From positions 2,778,996 through 2,842,995 of the forward strand of contig JACYUE010000001.1 of NCBI GenBank assembly GCA_014841595.1: a DNA stretch of 64,000 nt, in the 5' to 3' direction. The translations under genes and the position numbers were made by a program. Source of the DNA: Oxalobacteraceae sp. CFBP 8761. GTDB taxonomy: Bacteria > Pseudomonadota > Gammaproteobacteria > Burkholderiales > Burkholderiaceae_D. The notes below the pieces were generated by a model that worked only from the letters and a program-made list of their open reading frames with translations, was not told the DNA's origin and did not search any database. This document shows, piece by piece, positions 1 to 8,644 of the stretch (position 1 is its first letter; every line of letters begins with the position of its first letter).

Positions 1-955
1 TGCGGATGATCTGCGCAAGCGTCGTTGCACTGCCGACGGCGCTGGCGCGCACCAGCAACAGGCCGTCGGCGTTGACGGCGCCGCCCACGACAGCGTCAAG
101 CGGGCCCTTGGCCTGCGGCAGGCTCTCACCGGTCAGCAGCGATTCGTCGACGTGGCTCAGGCCCTCGAGCACGACGCCATCGGCGGGTACCCGCTCGCCC
201 GGCTTGACCACCATGACGTCACCCACGCGCAAGGCCGCCAACGGCACGCGGACATCGGCGCCGTCGCGGCGCACGAGGGCGTCGGCGGGCTGCAGTTGCT
301 CCAGCGCGCCCAGTGCCTCGATGGTCTGGCGGCGGGCACGGCCTTCCAGCCATTTACCGAGCAGTACCAGCGTGATGACGACGGCCGACGACTCGAAGTA
401 CAGGTGGGACGCTGCATGCCCGCTCTGCGTCAGCAGCAGGTACAGCGACAGGCCGTAGGCGGCGCTCGTGCCGATCGCAACCAGCAAGTCCATATTGCCG
501 GCGCCGGCGCGCAGCGCACCCCAACCGGCGCGGTAGAAACGCGCGCCGAGCCAGAATTGCACGGGCGTGGCCAGCAGCCACTGCACCCAGCCTGGCAGCA
601 TCGCGTCGATGCCGAACGGCGCCAGGAACATCGGCAACACCAGCGGGATGGACAAGAGCGCGCCGATGGCGACCGGCCACCAGGTGGCGGCGCCGGTCTT
701 GACGGGCACAGTCGGCGCGTCAGCCGTCTCGATGCGGGCCGCGTAACCGGCCCCTTCGACGGCGGCCAACAGGGCTGCCGCTGGCGCAGCGCCGTCGATG
801 CGGGCCTTTTCGGTGGCCAGGTTGACACTGGCGCCCGTGACGCCAGATACCTGTGCCAGGGCTTTTTCGACGCGTGCCACGCATGAGGCGCAGGTCATGC
901 CATCGATCAGCAGTGTGACCGGCGGCGGTAAGGGAGGGGTCGTGTTGGCATCCAT
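1..955 (-). CDS. copA: Copper-translocating P-type ATPase, N-terminal part (runs off the window)
   Basis: Inner-membrane P1B-type ATPase that exports Cu(I) at the cost of ATP. The frame is open to the left edge, so only about 318 residues are visible. An N-terminal heavy-metal-associated domain (about residues 13-80) carries the GMTCASC metal site (Cys22, Cys25). Hydrophobic segments typical of the first transmembrane helices follow, then the actuator-domain TGES motif at about residue 275. The phosphorylation and nucleotide domains lie outside the window. The ATG at 955 is the only reasonable start before the metal site. The CueR-type promoter directly upstream supports copper or silver (or gold) rather than zinc or cadmium; the CPC motif that would settle this is not visible. 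Confidence 0.93.
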   Translation of the reverse strand, partial: MDANTTPPLPPPVTLLIDGMTCASCVARVEKALAQVSGVTGASVNLATEKARIDGAAPAAALLAAVEGAGYAARIETADAPTVPVKTGAATWWPVAIGALLSIPLVLPMFLAPFGIDAMLPGWVQWLLATPVQFWLGARFYRAGWGALRAGAGNMDLLVAIGTSAAYGLSLYLLLTQSGHAASHLYFESSAVVITLVLLGKWLEGRARRQTIEALGALEQLQPADALVRRDGADVRVPLAALRVGDVMVVKPGERVPADGVVLEGLSHVDESLLTGESLPQAKGPLDAVVGGAVNADGLLLVRASAVGSATTLAQIIR

Positions 956-961
956 CCGACA

Positions 962-992
962 AGAATAAACCTTCCCACTACGGGAAGGTCAA
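962..992 (-). promoter_or_regulatory. CueR/MerR-type promoter of copA with palindromic operator
   Basis: On the minus strand a -35 element TTGACC (987-992) and a -10 element TATTCT (962-967) are separated by 19 bp (968-986), the over-long spacer typical of MerR-family activated promoters. The spacer is filled by a near-perfect palindrome whose full form, ACCTTCCC...GGGAAGGT, spans 969-989 and matches the known CueR operator pattern. The expected start point, about 6-7 nt after the -10, falls on or next to the copA ATG at 955. Confidence 0.88.
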
Positions 993-1015
993 CACACGCG
1001 CGAAGTTTGCCCGGG

Positions 1016-1354
1016 TTAGCTGCCCAAGTTGAACAGCACGCCCACCGCGAGTTCGACCCACAGCGCGGCAAACACCAGCGCCAGCGCGCCAATGACGGCA
1101 AAGCGCTGCCACACGGCCAGACGCGCGACACGGCGGCCCGTGCGCAGACACGTCCAGCCAGCGCTGGCCAGCAACACTGCGGCCACCGCGAAATCCAAGC
1201 CCGTCCACTGGACGCCGTGCGCGAACTGCATCCCGGCCAGCGGCACCAGCAGAATCATCGCCGTTGCCAGCGCCACGCGCACGGCATCGATACCCATCGA
1301 CGCGCGCAGTGCGCCATTGTTCGTGTGGACGTCCCCGCCCCCTGCCATCGTCAT
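1016..1354 (-). CDS. Small hypothetical membrane protein
   Basis: A protein of about 112 residues with three predicted transmembrane stretches: VRVALATAMILLVPLAGMQF, the LDFAVAAVLLASAGW region and the FAVIGALALVFAALWVELAV region. No catalytic motif is visible and I do not recognise a named family. The ATG at 1354 is preferred because GGAG lies 6 nt upstream; the open frame continues 13 codons further upstream without a ribosome site. It lies upstream of copA on the same strand but the CueR promoter between them gives copA its own control. Function unknown; an inner-membrane location is inferred from hydrophobicity only. Confidence 0.7.
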   Translation of the reverse strand: MTMAGGGDVHTNNGALRASMGIDAVRVALATAMILLVPLAGMQFAHGVQWTGLDFAVAAVLLASAGWTCLRTGRRVARLAVWQRFAVIGALALVFAALWVELAVGVLFNLGS

Positions 1355-1524
1355 GAAGTGCTCCGGTAAGTTACCGGTCGATCGTGCCGGCACGTCAGTG
1401 TAGTCTTATTGTCGCCGCGACAACAGCAATACGTGCAACATCGGCCCTCCATTGAAACATTTCGTTACATTCGTCGCATGGCAGACTTTATATACTGACA
1501 TACAGTTTCTCTGGACCAGTCATC

Positions 1525-2022
1525 ATGCGCGCCTTGCCGTCCGCTCTATTCCTGTCATGTCTGCTTGTCACGGGCGCAGCGACGGCGCACGTCCCACTGC
1601 GGGGCGCCGCGCCTGGCGTTGCCGTTACCAATGCGCAGTCGCCATTGGTGATTGCACTGCGCGATGCTGAGCGGCACCTTGCCGAGGCCGTCGCCACCCG
1701 GGATGTCGACGCCCTGCGCGATCTGATCGCCACCGACTACTATCACGTCGAAACCAATGGCCGCGTGCGCACCCGCAGCGAATTCATGCAAGTGCTGGCG
1801 CGCGATGAATACGAGTTTCGCTCGTACAGCAACGTGAGCATGGAAATCCAGTTGCTCGACAGCGGCCACACGGCCATCGTCCGCGGTCGCATGCAGGCCG
1901 ATCTGCAGCCAGTCAGCGGTGCGCGCGAGTTTCGCGGGCGCTATGTCCGCGTCTGGCAGTTGCAGAACGACGGCTGGCGCAACACGATGATGCAGAGTAC
2001 CGAGATCCGGCCGGCACGCTGA
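1525..2022 (+). CDS. Secreted SnoaL-like/DUF4440 (NTF2-fold) protein
   Basis: A 165-residue protein with a clear Sec signal peptide (cleavage after TGAATA-H at about residue 21). The mature part resembles the DUF4440/SnoaL NTF2-like fold: an AERHLAEAVATRDVDALRDLI helix, a DYYHVETNGRVRTRSEFM segment and C-terminal strands ending in VRVWQLQNDGWR. Such proteins form small barrel dimers that bind a ligand or catalyse isomerisation, but no catalytic residues can be assigned here. It is monocistronic. AT-rich sequence resembling a -10 (TATATACTG) precedes it near 1490. A periplasmic location is likely. Confidence 0.75.
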   Translation: MRALPSALFLSCLLVTGAATAHVPLRGAAPGVAVTNAQSPLVIALRDAERHLAEAVATRDVDALRDLIATDYYHVETNGRVRTRSEFMQVLARDEYEFRSYSNVSMEIQLLDSGHTAIVRGRMQADLQPVSGAREFRGRYVRVWQLQNDGWRNTMMQSTEIRPAR

Positions 2023-2244
2023 TAATTGCCTTCGCGCTCACCCTGCGCGGCAGCCAATTGCAGATGCTGGTATTCTGGACAAGTCAGGGCGCACGCTGAA
2101 CACGTTTCGGCGGGTGCCCCGGGGTGTGCGTTGCCCATCCCAGGTTGACCAGCACATGCACGACGCCGGGCCGTGACGAACATGGCCCTGGTGCCTCGCT
2201 TCATACCGGAACAGCGTTCCCAACCATCTGAACGGAGAATGATC

Positions 2245-2874
2245 ATGCCATACGCATTGCCACCACTGCCTTACGCCTACGATGCCCTCGAGCCGCATTT
2301 CGATTCGCGCACGATGGAAATCCACCATACGAAGCACCATCAGGCCTACATCACCAACGTCAACAACGCGCTGGGCGAAGCCGGCGTTGCCGAGATGCCG
2401 GTCGAACAGCTGATCGCCGACATCGGCAGCCTGCCGCAAGCCGTCCAGGGCGCCGTGCGCAACAATGGCGGCGGTCACGCCAACCACTCGCTGTTCTGGA
2501 CCGTGCTGACCCCGGAAGGCGGCAAGCCAACGGGCAAGGTCGCACAGGCGATCGAAGACGACCTGGGTGGCTACGAGAAATTCAAGGATGCCTTCACCAA
2601 GGCGGCGCAGACCCGCTTCGGTAGCGGCTGGGCCTGGCTGACCGTCGGCAAGGACGGCAAGCTGCTGGTCGAAAGCAGCGCCAACCAGGACAGCCCGCTG
2701 ATGGGCCAGTTCGCCGGCATGTCGGGCGGCACGCCGATCCTGGGCCTGGACGTGTGGGAACACGCGTACTACCTGCAATACCAGAACAAGCGCCCTGACT
2801 ACATCGCGGCCTTCTTCAACATCATCAACTGGGCGGAAGTCGAACGCCGCTACGAAGAAGCACTGGCCAAATAA
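2245..2874 (+). CDS. sodA: Superoxide dismutase, Mn type
   Basis: Cytosolic enzyme dismutating superoxide to O2 and H2O2. The 209-residue product has the complete Fe/Mn SOD fold: the EIHHTKHH helix with ligand His27, [10 protein letters not shown] with the second His, and [20 protein letters not shown] with ligand Asp and His. The pairs GGH...NH and ANQDSPLMG are of the manganese subclass; the iron subclass has different residues there. I chose the ATG at 2245 because GGAG lies 7 nt before it; an in-frame ATG at 2239 is too close to that site. No export signal is present. Two GC-rich hairpins follow the stop codon. Confidence 0.95.
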   Translation: MPYALPPLPYAYDALEPHFDSRTMEIHHTKHHQAYITNVNNALGEAGVAEMPVEQLIADIGSLPQAVQGAVRNNGGGHANHSLFWTVLTPEGGKPTGKVAQAIEDDLGGYEKFKDAFTKAAQTRFGSGWAWLTVGKDGKLLVESSANQDSPLMGQFAGMSGGTPILGLDVWEHAYYLQYQNKRPDYIAAFFNIINWAEVERRYEEALAK

Positions 2875-2882
2875 GCCGGTGC

Positions 2883-2943
2883 CCGGGCCTGCCACGCAGG
2901 CCCGGCTTCAAGCGCGAGGCCGGCCACGACGCCGGCCTCGCGC
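2883..2943 (+). terminator. Two tandem GC hairpins downstream of sodA
   Basis: The first hairpin has a 10-bp stem (2883-2892 with 2896-2905, loop CAC). The second has a 13-bp stem (2912-2924 with 2931-2943, loop CACGAC). There is no U-run, so this is either a factor-assisted terminator or an mRNA 3'-stabilising structure before the next gene, whose ATG lies 28 nt later. Confidence 0.5.
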
Positions 2944-2971
2944 CGTTTACGTTTGCGACCAAGGACATCCC

Positions 2972-3601
2972 ATGAAACTGCTGCTGGTTGGATCGAGCGG
3001 ACTGGTTGGAAGCCACGTGCTGGAGATGGCGCTGGCCGACCCGAAGGTTACGTCGGTGGTGGCGCCGACGCGGCGCCCGCTGCCAGTGCACCCGAAACTG
3101 CAGGCACCGGTGGTCGACTTCGACGCCTTGCCGCCGGACGCGGTCTGGTGGCAGGCCGACGCCGTCATCTGCACGCTGGGCACGACGATGCGCAGCGCCG
3201 GTTCGCAAGCTGCATTCCGGCGTGTGGACCATGATTACCCGCTGGCCGTGGCAAGCCTCGCGCGCCAGCACGGGACGCCGTGCAATGTGCTGAACTCGGC
3301 CATCGGCGCCGATCCCGACGCACGCTTTTTCTATAACCGCGTCAAGGGCGAACTCGAACGCGATCTGGCCGGGCTGGGATTCACGTCGCTGACCCATGTG
3401 CGACCGGGCCTGATTGGCGGAGAGCGCCAGGAACAACGCCTGGGTGAACGCGTGTCCGGCGTGGTATTGGGGCTGCTCGGGCCCGTACTGCCGCGGCGCT
3501 GGCGCATCAACCCTGCCCCGCGCATTGCGCACGCCCTGATCGATGCCGCGCTGCAGGCGCGCCCGGGCGTGCACATCATCCCCTCGGAGCAGCTGGTCTG
3601 A
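2972..3601 (+). CDS. Atypical short-chain dehydrogenase/NAD(P)-binding oxidoreductase
   Basis: A 209-residue Rossmann protein. The N-terminus MKLLLVGSSGLVGSHVL is a Gly-rich dinucleotide-binding loop of the GxxGxxG type. FFYNRVKGELERDL supplies the YxxxK-like segment, and THVRPGLIGG matches the NAD(P)-binding epimerase/HTATIP2-like atypical SDR family. The short length, without a large C-terminal substrate domain, also fits that group. Substrate unknown. The ATG at 2972 follows AAGGA at 6-7 nt. It is the second gene after sodA and may be read through from it. It ends 5 nt from the convergent TonB receptor gene. Confidence 0.8.
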   Translation: MKLLLVGSSGLVGSHVLEMALADPKVTSVVAPTRRPLPVHPKLQAPVVDFDALPPDAVWWQADAVICTLGTTMRSAGSQAAFRRVDHDYPLAVASLARQHGTPCNVLNSAIGADPDARFFYNRVKGELERDLAGLGFTSLTHVRPGLIGGERQEQRLGERVSGVVLGLLGPVLPRRWRINPAPRIAHALIDAALQARPGVHIIPSEQLV

Positions 3602-3606
3602 GCGAC

Positions 3607-5661
3607 CTACAACTTCACGTTCAGTGAAATATACGCAGCCCGGCCATTACCGGACGAGAACATCGGCTGTGCCTGGGTTGCCGGCCAGAAGAAGTTGTCG
3701 TACCACGCGTATTCGTAATTGCGGTCCGCAATGTTCTTGATCTGGACATCGATGCTGGTGCGCGCCGAGATTGCGTAGCGCACATTGGCGTCGAACAGCA
3801 CGAAGCCGCCGAACTTGCCCTGCTCGTTCGGATTGTCGATGTAGTAGCTGCCCTGCGAGCGGCCCTGCAGGCCGAAGCGCCAGGTGTCCGAATGCTTGTA
3901 GTCCAGGCTCACATTGGTGATGTGGCGCGGCGTCGAGAACACTTCCTTGCCGGCCAGCGAGACGCCATTCGCGCCCGTGGCTTTGAGCACTTCCGCTTTT
4001 TGCAACGAGTGCGAGAGCGACAGCTCGAGCTTGTCGGTGACCTTGCCCGAGAGCTGGAAGTCGAGGCCTTCACGGCGCGTCTCGCCCAGCCCGACCGTGG
4101 TGCCGGTGGCCGGCATGTTCGCCACTTCGCCGGTGGCATCCTGGCGCCAGATCGCCAGGCGCAGGTCGCTGCGGGCAGTCGGCTTGAGCTTGACGCCGAC
4201 TTCCTTGCCGGTATTGACCGACGCGTCAAACGGCGCCTGGCCCGGCACCAGATAGGCCGGGCCCACGGAACCCGTCAGGATCTGGAACGTGCGGCCCCAG
4301 TTGCCATACACGCTGATGTCCGTCGCCGGACTCCAGACCATGCTGAACTTGGGCTGCTTGATCCAGCCGTAATCCTGCAGCCCTGCGCTCGCGCCACCCG
4401 CCAGCGGCTGGTTGCCCGTGAAGCGATCTACCCGGTAGCCCGGCACGAGCTGGATGGTGTCGGTCGCCTTGATCACCGCCTGCACATAGGCGCCGACGTT
4501 GTTGAACTTGTAGCGGTCATCGTTCTGGATGCGGGCCGGCGTCGTGAAGTCCGTCGGGATCGCGAAGTTGTAGCGCAGGCGGCGGTAGCCGTTGTCCTGG
4601 CGCTCGGTATTGACACCGCCATCGACCGTAACGCGCTCGTTCGCACGCCACGTCAGGGTGCTCATGAAACCGAGCTGCTCTTCATCCCATAGACGGCGCT
4701 GGCGCGGTGCGTTGCCTTCGGGATTGCTGGTGAAGGTGACGCGGCGGTCATCCTTGTACTCGTTGTAGTACAGCTTGTTGCTGAGGAATGCGTTCGGCGT
4801 GATGTGCCAGTCAAGGTGCGCGCTGGCATGGTGCATGTCGCGGTCGGTCTTGTCGTTGGCGTTCTTGCGCGGCGACTGGCGGCGGTCGGCAGCCAGCTCG
4901 GCTGCGGTGAGAAAACCCGGCTCGCCCGACGTGTGCTGGTAGGTGCGCACGACCAGGCCGGCCGTGACCGCCTTGTCGTCCGACGTGACGAACCACTTGC
5001 CGCCGACCGTGTATTTGTTCGAGTCGCCGTTCGCGCGGTAGCTGTCAGTCAATTGCCTGGCCACGAAATAGTTTTGCGCAAAGCCGTCGGCTTCGCGGCC
5101 ATATGCGGCCTGCACTTCGCGCGTATTGAAGCTGCCGTAGGTAAACCGGCTGTCAAAGTAATTGCCGCCCTGACGCGTGCCGATGTTCAGGTTGCCGCCG
5201 ATATTGTGCAGGCCATAGCGCGGGTCGTTCGTGCCGCGCACCACTTCGATATAGTCGACTTCGAGCGGGAAGATCATGTCGATGAAGCGCTGGTTGCCGC
5301 TGTTGACATTGCTTGGGATGCCGTCGATCAGCACCTTGATCCCATTGATATAGCCTTCGCCATTGAATGCCCGAAAACTCGCCTTGCCCGACTCGGCGCC
5401 CATCCGCGTTTCGGTCAGCTGCACACCGGGCAACTGACCAACCAGCTCCCAGCTATTGGTCACGTTCTTGTCTTCGATCTTGTCGGCACCCAGCACGTCG
5501 ACCGATGTCAGGACGCGGCTCGAGCGCAAGGCGCCCGCATCGCGCTGGGCGCTGACGCGCACCTCGCCCATGACGATCGCCGGGTCGGCGGCGTGGGCCA
5601 ACGTCGAACCGAGGGTTGCCAGAGCAAGTGCATGGGCAACAGGAAGGAGCTTGAATGTCAT
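3607..5661 (-). CDS. TonB-dependent outer-membrane receptor, probably for a ferric siderophore
   Basis: A 684-residue outer-membrane receptor with a signal peptide (cleavage near STLAHA-ADP, residue 24). The plug domain spans about residues 45-165 (LPGVQL, VLIDGIP and IEVVRGTNDPRYG are typical plug motifs), followed by a beta-barrel of about 500 residues. The C-terminus ends NVKL rather than the more usual aromatic residue. It would import a chelated metal using TonB/ExbBD energy. The Fur-like box 50 nt upstream points to iron. Ligand unknown. No periplasmic binding protein or siderophore genes are adjacent, so it looks like an orphan receptor. Confidence 0.9.
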   Translation of the reverse strand: MTFKLLPVAHALALATLGSTLAHAADPAIVMGEVRVSAQRDAGALRSSRVLTSVDVLGADKIEDKNVTNSWELVGQLPGVQLTETRMGAESGKASFRAFNGEGYINGIKVLIDGIPSNVNSGNQRFIDMIFPLEVDYIEVVRGTNDPRYGLHNIGGNLNIGTRQGGNYFDSRFTYGSFNTREVQAAYGREADGFAQNYFVARQLTDSYRANGDSNKYTVGGKWFVTSDDKAVTAGLVVRTYQHTSGEPGFLTAAELAADRRQSPRKNANDKTDRDMHHASAHLDWHITPNAFLSNKLYYNEYKDDRRVTFTSNPEGNAPRQRRLWDEEQLGFMSTLTWRANERVTVDGGVNTERQDNGYRRLRYNFAIPTDFTTPARIQNDDRYKFNNVGAYVQAVIKATDTIQLVPGYRVDRFTGNQPLAGGASAGLQDYGWIKQPKFSMVWSPATDISVYGNWGRTFQILTGSVGPAYLVPGQAPFDASVNTGKEVGVKLKPTARSDLRLAIWRQDATGEVANMPATGTTVGLGETRREGLDFQLSGKVTDKLELSLSHSLQKAEVLKATGANGVSLAGKEVFSTPRHITNVSLDYKHSDTWRFGLQGRSQGSYYIDNPNEQGKFGGFVLFDANVRYAISARTSIDVQIKNIADRNYEYAWYDNFFWPATQAQPMFSSGNGRAAYISLNVKL

Positions 5662-5709
5662 CAGAAAAACCTTGTCATGAACGGCGCAAGCGGCAACACC
5701 CGCTGAGTC

Positions 5710-5730
5710 GATAATGATAAACCATTCTCA
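5710..5730. promoter_or_regulatory. Probable Fur box between the TonB receptor and a divergent secreted protein
   Basis: GATAATGATAAACCATTCTCA closely matches the Fur consensus built from GATAAT/ATTATC hexamer repeats, with the halves separated by an extra base. It lies 49-69 nt upstream of the receptor start on minus and about 80 nt upstream of the divergent gene on plus, so iron repression could act on either or both. Confidence 0.65.
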
Positions 5731-5809
5731 GTAGAGATGGCAATATGCAGCGTGTTGTTCGGTATGCGGTATGCTGAATCATCGCCCCAACGGGGCAATC
5801 CAACCCGCC

Positions 5810-6235
5810 ATGACAATTCTCCCGATGAAGCATCTGACCGCACTGCTGTTCGCCGGCTTGCTCGCCAACCCTGTGAAGGCGCAGGCCACCGAGTTTCGCT
5901 GCCTGGTCTCGGTCGACGCCGCGACGCCAATCCGGCTTCAGTTCGACTTCCCGCAGTCCGAACACGCACGCGCCGCCGTGCGCTACCAGCGCGGCAGCAA
6001 GCCGATCCCGCTGCGGGCGCTCAAGACGAGTTCAGTGGAAATGTCGCCAGGCAGACCGTTCGAGTTCACGACGCTCTGGAAAGAACCGGGCAAGAACGGT
6101 GGCACGTACACCGTCGCGACCCAGGGCGCGCTCATCAACGAATTCACCTATCTGCGTGCCCGGGACAGGAAGACGATCAGGTTCGAGGAAGACATGGGCG
6201 CAATGGAAACGTCGCGTTGCGCATGGAAGAAATAG
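5810..6235 (+). CDS. Hypothetical secreted protein
   Basis: A protein of about 141 residues with a Sec signal peptide (MKHLTALLFAGLLANPVKAQ-A). The mature part is of mixed strands and includes two cysteines (RCLVSV and SRCAWKK) that could form a disulfide. I do not recognise the family. Two in-frame ATGs (5810 and 5825) both give a workable signal peptide and neither has a convincing ribosome site; 5810 is given. It diverges from the TonB receptor and shares the intergenic Fur-like box, so an iron-stress role is possible but only inferred from position. Confidence 0.6.
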   Translation: MTILPMKHLTALLFAGLLANPVKAQATEFRCLVSVDAATPIRLQFDFPQSEHARAAVRYQRGSKPIPLRALKTSSVEMSPGRPFEFTTLWKEPGKNGGTYTVATQGALINEFTYLRARDRKTIRFEEDMGAMETSRCAWKK

Positions 6236-6241
6236 AGGGCG

Positions 6242-6294
6242 AAAAAAAGCCGCAGCGCGAATGACGCCAGGGTTGGCATCATTCGCGCTGCGGC
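6242..6294 (-). terminator. Intrinsic terminator of the sorbosone-dehydrogenase-like operon
   Basis: On the minus strand a perfect 16-bp stem (6279-6294 with 6249-6264) is followed by TTTTTTT (6242-6248). It lies 18 nt after the stop of the minus-strand gene and 7 nt from the stop of the convergent plus-strand gene. Confidence 0.9.
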
Positions 6295-6312
6295 GGTTGC
6301 TCCAGATGCCGA

Positions 6313-7605
6313 TCAGCGGTTCGGCACCACGCGCCACACCGTGTTGGCCAGGTCGTCGGCGATGATCAGCGCGCCGCGCGGATCGACCGTGACACCGACC
6401 GGACGGCCACGTGTCTTGCCGTTGGCATCCCGGAAGCCCGTGGCGAAGTCGATCGCTGCGCCGGCCGGACGGCCATTCGCGAACGGCACGAAGATCACTT
6501 TGTAGCCAACCGGATTGTCGCGGTTCCAGCTGCCGTGTTCGCCAACGAACGCGCCATTGGCAAATTTTGCACCCATCGTCGGCAGCGAGAAGTGCAGACC
6601 CAGCGCCGCGACGTGCGAGCCAAGGCCATAGTCCGGCTTGATGGCAGCCGCCACCTTTTTCGGGTTCGGCGGCATCACGCGCGGGTCGACGTTCTGGCCC
6701 CAGTAGCTGTACGGCCAGCCGTAGAAACCGCCCTCTTTCACCGAGGTCAGGTAATCCGGCACCAGGTCCGGACCCAGCTCGTCGCGCTCGTTTACGACTG
6801 ACCACAGCTGGCCCGTTTCCGGGTTCATCGCCAGCGCCGTCGGGTTGCGCAGGCCGGTGGCGTACGGCTTGTGGGCGCCCGTCGTCACGTCGATCTGCCA
6901 GACCATTGCACGGTCGACTTCGGCTTCCATACCGCGCTCGGTGATGTTGCTGTTCGAACCGATACCGACGTAGACATAGCGGCCATCGGGGCTGATGGTC
7001 ATCGCTTTCGTCCAGTGGTGGTTGATCTCGGCGGGCAGCTGGGTGAGCGTCACCGGTTCTGCGGCAGCCTTGGTCTGACCCGGCTGGTAATCAAAGGTGA
7101 CGACCGCATCCTGGTTCGCCACGTACAGCTTGTTGTTGGCAAACGCCAGGCCGTATGGGGCATTCAGGTTCTCGGCGAACACGGTCTTGAGCTCGTACTG
7201 GCCATCACCGTCCGCATCGCGCAGCAGCGTCAGGCGATTGCCGCCCTTGACCTTGGTATTGCCCTGCGCCTTGATGTAGCCGGCAATGACGTCTTTCGGC
7301 TTGAGCTTGGCAGCGCTGCCGCCACGCCCTTCCGCCACCAGGATATCGCCGTTTGGCAGCACCAGCATCTGGCGCGGGATCTTCAGGTCGGTCGCGATCG
7401 CCGTGATGCTGTAACCCTCCGGCACGGTCGGCTTCTGATCGCCCCATGGGGTAGGCTCGGCAATCTTCATGCTCGGAAACAGGCCGCGCTCGGGCGCCGG
7501 CAGTTTCGGATCCGGGCCGCTGGCCAGGTTGGTATTGGCTTCGTTACTGCAGGCGCTGGCCAGCAGGGTCATGCTGAACAGGGCAAGTGCGCTCGAGCGA
7601 TTCAT
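6313..7605 (-). CDS. PQQ-dependent sugar/sorbosone dehydrogenase-like lipoprotein
   Basis: A 430-residue lipoprotein (lipobox LLASAC, acylated Cys19) with a six-bladed beta-propeller of the glucose/sorbosone dehydrogenase family. Segments such as GYSITAIATDLKIPRQMLVLP, NAPYGLAFANNKLYVAN, ATGLRNPTALAMNPETGQLW and GEHGSWNR are typical. Family members oxidise aldoses or sorbosone with PQQ, but many are uncharacterised and PQQ use cannot be shown from sequence. It is likely anchored facing the periplasm. Its ATG overlaps the stop of the upstream DUF2231-like gene (ATGA), so the two are translationally coupled. An intrinsic terminator follows. Confidence 0.87.
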   Translation of the reverse strand: MNRSSALALFSMTLLASACSNEANTNLASGPDPKLPAPERGLFPSMKIAEPTPWGDQKPTVPEGYSITAIATDLKIPRQMLVLPNGDILVAEGRGGSAAKLKPKDVIAGYIKAQGNTKVKGGNRLTLLRDADGDGQYELKTVFAENLNAPYGLAFANNKLYVANQDAVVTFDYQPGQTKAAAEPVTLTQLPAEINHHWTKAMTISPDGRYVYVGIGSNSNITERGMEAEVDRAMVWQIDVTTGAHKPYATGLRNPTALAMNPETGQLWSVVNERDELGPDLVPDYLTSVKEGGFYGWPYSYWGQNVDPRVMPPNPKKVAAAIKPDYGLGSHVAALGLHFSLPTMGAKFANGAFVGEHGSWNRDNPVGYKVIFVPFANGRPAGAAIDFATGFRDANGKTRGRPVGVTVDPRGALIIADDLANTVWRVVPNR

Positions 7606-8033
7606 TTCAGTCCTCCCGAACGTGGGTTAAGGCCTATGACAGCGGTAATGCAAATCAGGATAAAGACGATGACCGACAGCAACAGGCCGGTCGGCATGAG
7701 CGCCCAGGCATCCTTGGCATGCTGAAACGCATTGACTAGACCGATTACAAAGGTCAGCAGCAGCAGCACGAAGTAGTTCAACGGCCGACCGGCCATTGGC
7801 CTGGCGCGCAGCAGATTGACCAGCGCGAACACGAGCGCCAGCCCTGCGAACAGCAAGGCACCGGCGTTGAGCCACGAGGCAAAATTGCTCCACTGGATCT
7901 GGTAGGTGTTGTAGTAGGTGTAATCGCTGAGCAATGCGCCGAGGAACAGCGACACGCTGCCGGCAAGCAGGATCGTGTGGAGCACGCCTGGCGGACGGAC
8001 ATAGCCTGCGCTGGCCGTGGTGACTGTAGACAT
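7602..8033 (-). CDS. DUF2231-like integral membrane protein
   Basis: A protein of about 143 residues with four hydrophobic helices: PGVLHTILLAGSVSLFLGALL, ASWLNAGALLFAGLALVFAL, LNYFVLLLLTFVIGLVNAF and MPTGLLLSVIVFILICITAV. The pattern fits DUF2231, small membrane proteins sometimes haem-associated. The HTILLAGSVSLFLGALLSD beginning is characteristic. The ATG at 8033 has AAGG 8 nt upstream; the frame extends further but without support. It is coupled by ATGA overlap to the downstream dehydrogenase lipoprotein and may serve as its membrane electron-transfer partner, which is an inference from co-occurrence. Confidence 0.75.
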   Translation of the reverse strand: MSTVTTASAGYVRPPGVLHTILLAGSVSLFLGALLSDYTYYNTYQIQWSNFASWLNAGALLFAGLALVFALVNLLRARPMAGRPLNYFVLLLLTFVIGLVNAFQHAKDAWALMPTGLLLSVIVFILICITAVIGLNPRSGGLK

Positions 8034-8193
8034 GGGGTTGACCTTATTGGTAATTTTGATAACGCAGACTATAGCGGCTATGCCAACTGACTGTCGCATC
8101 GTTGAGCACGGCGCTAATCGTGGGTCGTCCTCATACCAATCGCCCCATTCGCACGTTAATGGTGATGAAGCGGTTCACCGGTAGTCCCGGCCT

Positions 8194-8640
8194 TCAGTCA
8201 TGCCGTTTCGCCGCCAGTGCGATCCGGTACATGGCGCAGGCACCATCACGCGCCGGACGGTGGTCGATCTCGACCGACAGCAAGGGGCGGCGGGACGCGC
8301 CCGAGCCAGCCAGGGTCTCCGCCTGCATCTGCGCCTTCCCCTCGGCGCAGACATAGCGCAGGGGGCGTGCCACCGGCCAGTGGGTGCAGGATTGCACACG
8401 GGCGTTGCGCGTGAATACCTGGAACACCAGCGGCAGCACGACGAACCGCTGCGCTGCCGCCGACGCCTGCGCGGCATCGCACCATAGTTCGGCGCCATCC
8501 GGCGTATGGCGCAGCAGCAGGCCTTCACGCAGCATCAGCGCCGTCGTCTCGAGACTGGGAATAAAGCGCAGATCCATGGCCCTGCCCACCAGATGCGCGT
8601 GACTGACCACGATGGCCAGCATGGGCCGGTACCTCGCCAT
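8194..8640 (-). CDS. Hypothetical protein downstream of the winged-helix/TolB-like regulator
   Basis: About 148 residues, no signal peptide and no membrane segment. I do not recognise a family. Visible segments are ETTALMLREGLLLRHTPDG, a strand-rich centre (QRFVVLPLVFQVFTR) and a C-terminus with LLSVEIDHRP and MYRIALAAKRHD. The ATG at 8640 lies 4 nt past the stop of the upstream gene. An alternative ATG at 8622 has a better GAGG site. The tight spacing indicates cotranscription and probably a shared task with the regulator. Codon use is like that of its neighbours. Confidence 0.6.
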   Translation of the reverse strand: MARYRPMLAIVVSHAHLVGRAMDLRFIPSLETTALMLREGLLLRHTPDGAELWCDAAQASAAAQRFVVLPLVFQVFTRNARVQSCTHWPVARPLRYVCAEGKAQMQAETLAGSGASRRPLLSVEIDHRPARDGACAMYRIALAAKRHD

Positions 8641-8644
8641 TGCC

